A stretch of 64,000 nucleotides of DNA, taken from assembly GCA_949126835.1 (NCBI GenBank), contig OX421508.1, positions 14,400,272 to 14,464,271 on the forward strand, read 5' to 3'. The notes below the pieces were generated by a model. That model was given only the letters and a program-made list of their open reading frames with translations. It was not told the origin of the DNA and did no database searches. Both the position numbers and the translations under genes were made by a program. Positions 62,551 through 64,000 of this stretch are shown piece after piece. Position 1 is the first letter of the stretch, and the number at the start of each line of letters is the position of its first letter. Source of the stretch: Anisus vortex (taxonomy: Eukaryota > Mollusca > Gastropoda > Planorbidae).

Positions 62551-62968
62551 AATTGTGGAAAGTCCTGCACCTATTCTGGTTATATAGAATTGTGGAAAGT
62601 CCTGCACCTATTCTGGTTATATAGAATTGTGGAAAGTCCTGCACCTATTCTGGTTATATAGAATTGTGGAAAGTCCTGCACCTATTCTGGTTATATAGAA
62701 TTGTGGAAAGTCCTGCACTTATTCTGGTTATATACAATTGTGGAAAGTCCTGCACCTATTCTGGTTATATACAATTGTGGAAAGTCCTGCACCTATTCTG
62801 GTTATATAGAATTGTGGAAAGTCCTGCAACTATTCTGGTTATATAGAATTGTGGAAAGTCCTGCAACTATTCTGGTTATATATAATTGTGGAAAGTCCTG
62901 CAACTATTCTGGTTATATATAATTGTGGAAAGTCCTGCAACTATTCTGGTTATATAGAATTGTGGATT
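62526..62968 (+). repeat. 37-bp minisatellite starting inside exon 7, about 12 units
   Basis: The unit is TCCTGCACCTATTCTGGTTA + TATAGAATTGTGGAAAG. Unit 1 is the coding end of exon 7 (SPAPILVI and TAG). Later units shift ACCT to ACTT/AACT and TAGAA to TACAA/TATAA. Confidence 0.95.
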
Positions 62969-63146
62969 GTTATTTGTATATATTTTTGTTAGCTATGTTT
63001 AATTTATTGTGTATTTACTTGCCGTATTAGGCTTTTTTATTAGGCTATATGTTTCACTCACTTCTTATATACAGAAGATTATTGCGACCTACGCTGATAA
63101 GCTAGGTATTTGGAGTTTAGACCTACATTTTGATTCGTGTTTTAGT

Positions 63147-63352
63147 ACCCTTCGGACCAAACCGATCATAGGGCTGGAAAAGCAGCGTTCACCAGTTTCT
63201 GTGGCCAGCACAATGCCCAGCCGCCTTTACTTTACCCCAACTAATGTCAGGTACCCATCAGAGCTGGGTAGACTCAGGGACACCCTCAAGTCCCGGGAAA
63301 AAATCCTAGTCTGCACCTGGAATCGAAAGCCGCTCGGCCATTGTACCACATA
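63147..63352 (-). mobile_element. tRNA-derived SINE, family A, copy 5
   Basis: CTTCGGACCAAACCGATCAT, GTGGCCAGCACAATGCCCAG, TTTACCCCAACTAATGTCAG and ACTCAGGGACACCCTCAAGT match the family. At the right end, in minus orientation, lies a tRNA-like ATGGCCGAGCGGC A box. Confidence 0.87.
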
Positions 63353-63359
63353 AATGATT

Positions 63360-64000
63360 AGTTGTCCTACAAGCAACCCATTCCATGCCCGGATATTAGT
63401 TGTTCTACAAGCAACCCATTCCATGCCCGGATATTAGTTGTCCAACAAGCCCGGATATTAGTTGTCCTAGTTTCTTCAAGCAACCCATTCCATGCCCGGA
63501 TATTAGTTGTCCAACAAGCCCGGATATTAGTTGTCCTAGTTTCTTCAAGCAACCCATTCCATGCCCGGATATTAGTTGTCCTACAAGCAACCCATTCCAT
63601 GCCCGGATATTAGTTGTCCTAGTTTTTTCAAGCAACCCATTCCATGCCCGGATATTAGTTGTCCTACAAGCAACCCATTCCATGCCCGGATATTAGTTGT
63701 CCTACAAGCAACCCATTCCATGCCCGGATATTAGTTGTCCTACAAGCAACCCATTCCATGCCCGGATATTAGTTGTCCTAGTTTCTTCAAGCAACTCATT
63801 CCAAGCCCGGATATTAGTTGTCCTAGTTTCTTCAAGCAACCCATTCCATGCCCGGATATTAGTTGTCCTACAAGCAACCCATTCCATGCCCGGATATTAG
63901 TTGTCCTAGTTTCTTCAAGCAACCCATTCCATGCCCGGATATTAGTTGTCCTACAAGCAACCCATTCCATGCCCGGATATTAGTTGTCCTAGTTTCTTCA
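63360..64000 (+). repeat. 38/45-bp minisatellite running off the window end
   Basis: The unit is TTGTCCTACAAGCAACCCAT + TCCATGCCCGGATATTAG (38 bp), alternating with a 45-bp form in which TACAAG is replaced by TAGTTTCTTCAAG. A truncated unit (CCAACAAGCCCGGATATTAG) occurs twice. Its true end is not in the window. Confidence 0.95.

Noticed and set aside
63362..63983. Several overlapping frames on both strands near the window end
   Set aside because: All lie in the 38/45-bp minisatellite and change frame between unit types.

Overview
The window is animal nuclear DNA. It is AT-rich and intron-dense, and two spliced genes on the + strand sit in a dense crowd of transposable elements and minisatellites. 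The repeat types (hAT elements, tRNA-derived SINEs, I-clade and L2-like LINEs), the very common TAGGCCTA-type words and the Ig/mucin gene content suggest a mollusc, most likely a gastropod. That assignment is inference; no species marker gene is present.

Gene 1 (2527-21411) is the 3' part of a STRA6-like retinol/RBP-receptor gene. Ten exons can be joined in phase with canonical GT/AG sites, giving 509 residues and a stop. Its 5' exons lie before the window or were not found. Its introns hold a 25-bp array, an L2-like LINE tail, nested hAT elements, a 52-bp array, two solo LTRs with perfect 4-bp target duplications, and a 32-bp array of about 45 units. The last coding bases, including the stop codon, are tandemly repeated into the 3' UTR.

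From 21.4 to 41.6 kb there is no convincing conserved gene. This stretch holds a 45-bp minisatellite open on both strands (27.98-29.29 kb), a splice-acceptor-led signal-peptide ORF just upstream of it, and a hAT graveyard (31.4-39.6 kb) with three elements that keep 8-bp target duplications.

Gene 2 (41675-62550) is a seven-exon gene for a predicted 1020-residue type II membrane protein. It has a short cytoplasmic N-terminus, one membrane span, a roughly 620-residue Thr/Pro mucin-like stalk and two C-terminal Ig-like domains. Exon phases are modular: each Ig domain is a 1-1 unit split by a phase-2 intron. I do not recognise an orthologue. Minisatellites lie 26 bp before its ATG, in introns 1, 2, 4 and 6, inside the mucin exon, and across its last exon. 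One of them amplifies the exon 6 splice donor. Intron 3 carries a degraded I-clade LINE with RNase H on the minus strand.

The main theme is repeats born at exon edges: three arrays (STRA6 stop, Ig-gene exon 6 donor, Ig-gene exon 7 stop) start in coding sequence and spread into non-coding DNA. A second theme is readable transposon stratigraphy, including a SINE that shares its 3' tail with a local LINE family and is split by a 5.3-kb insertion.
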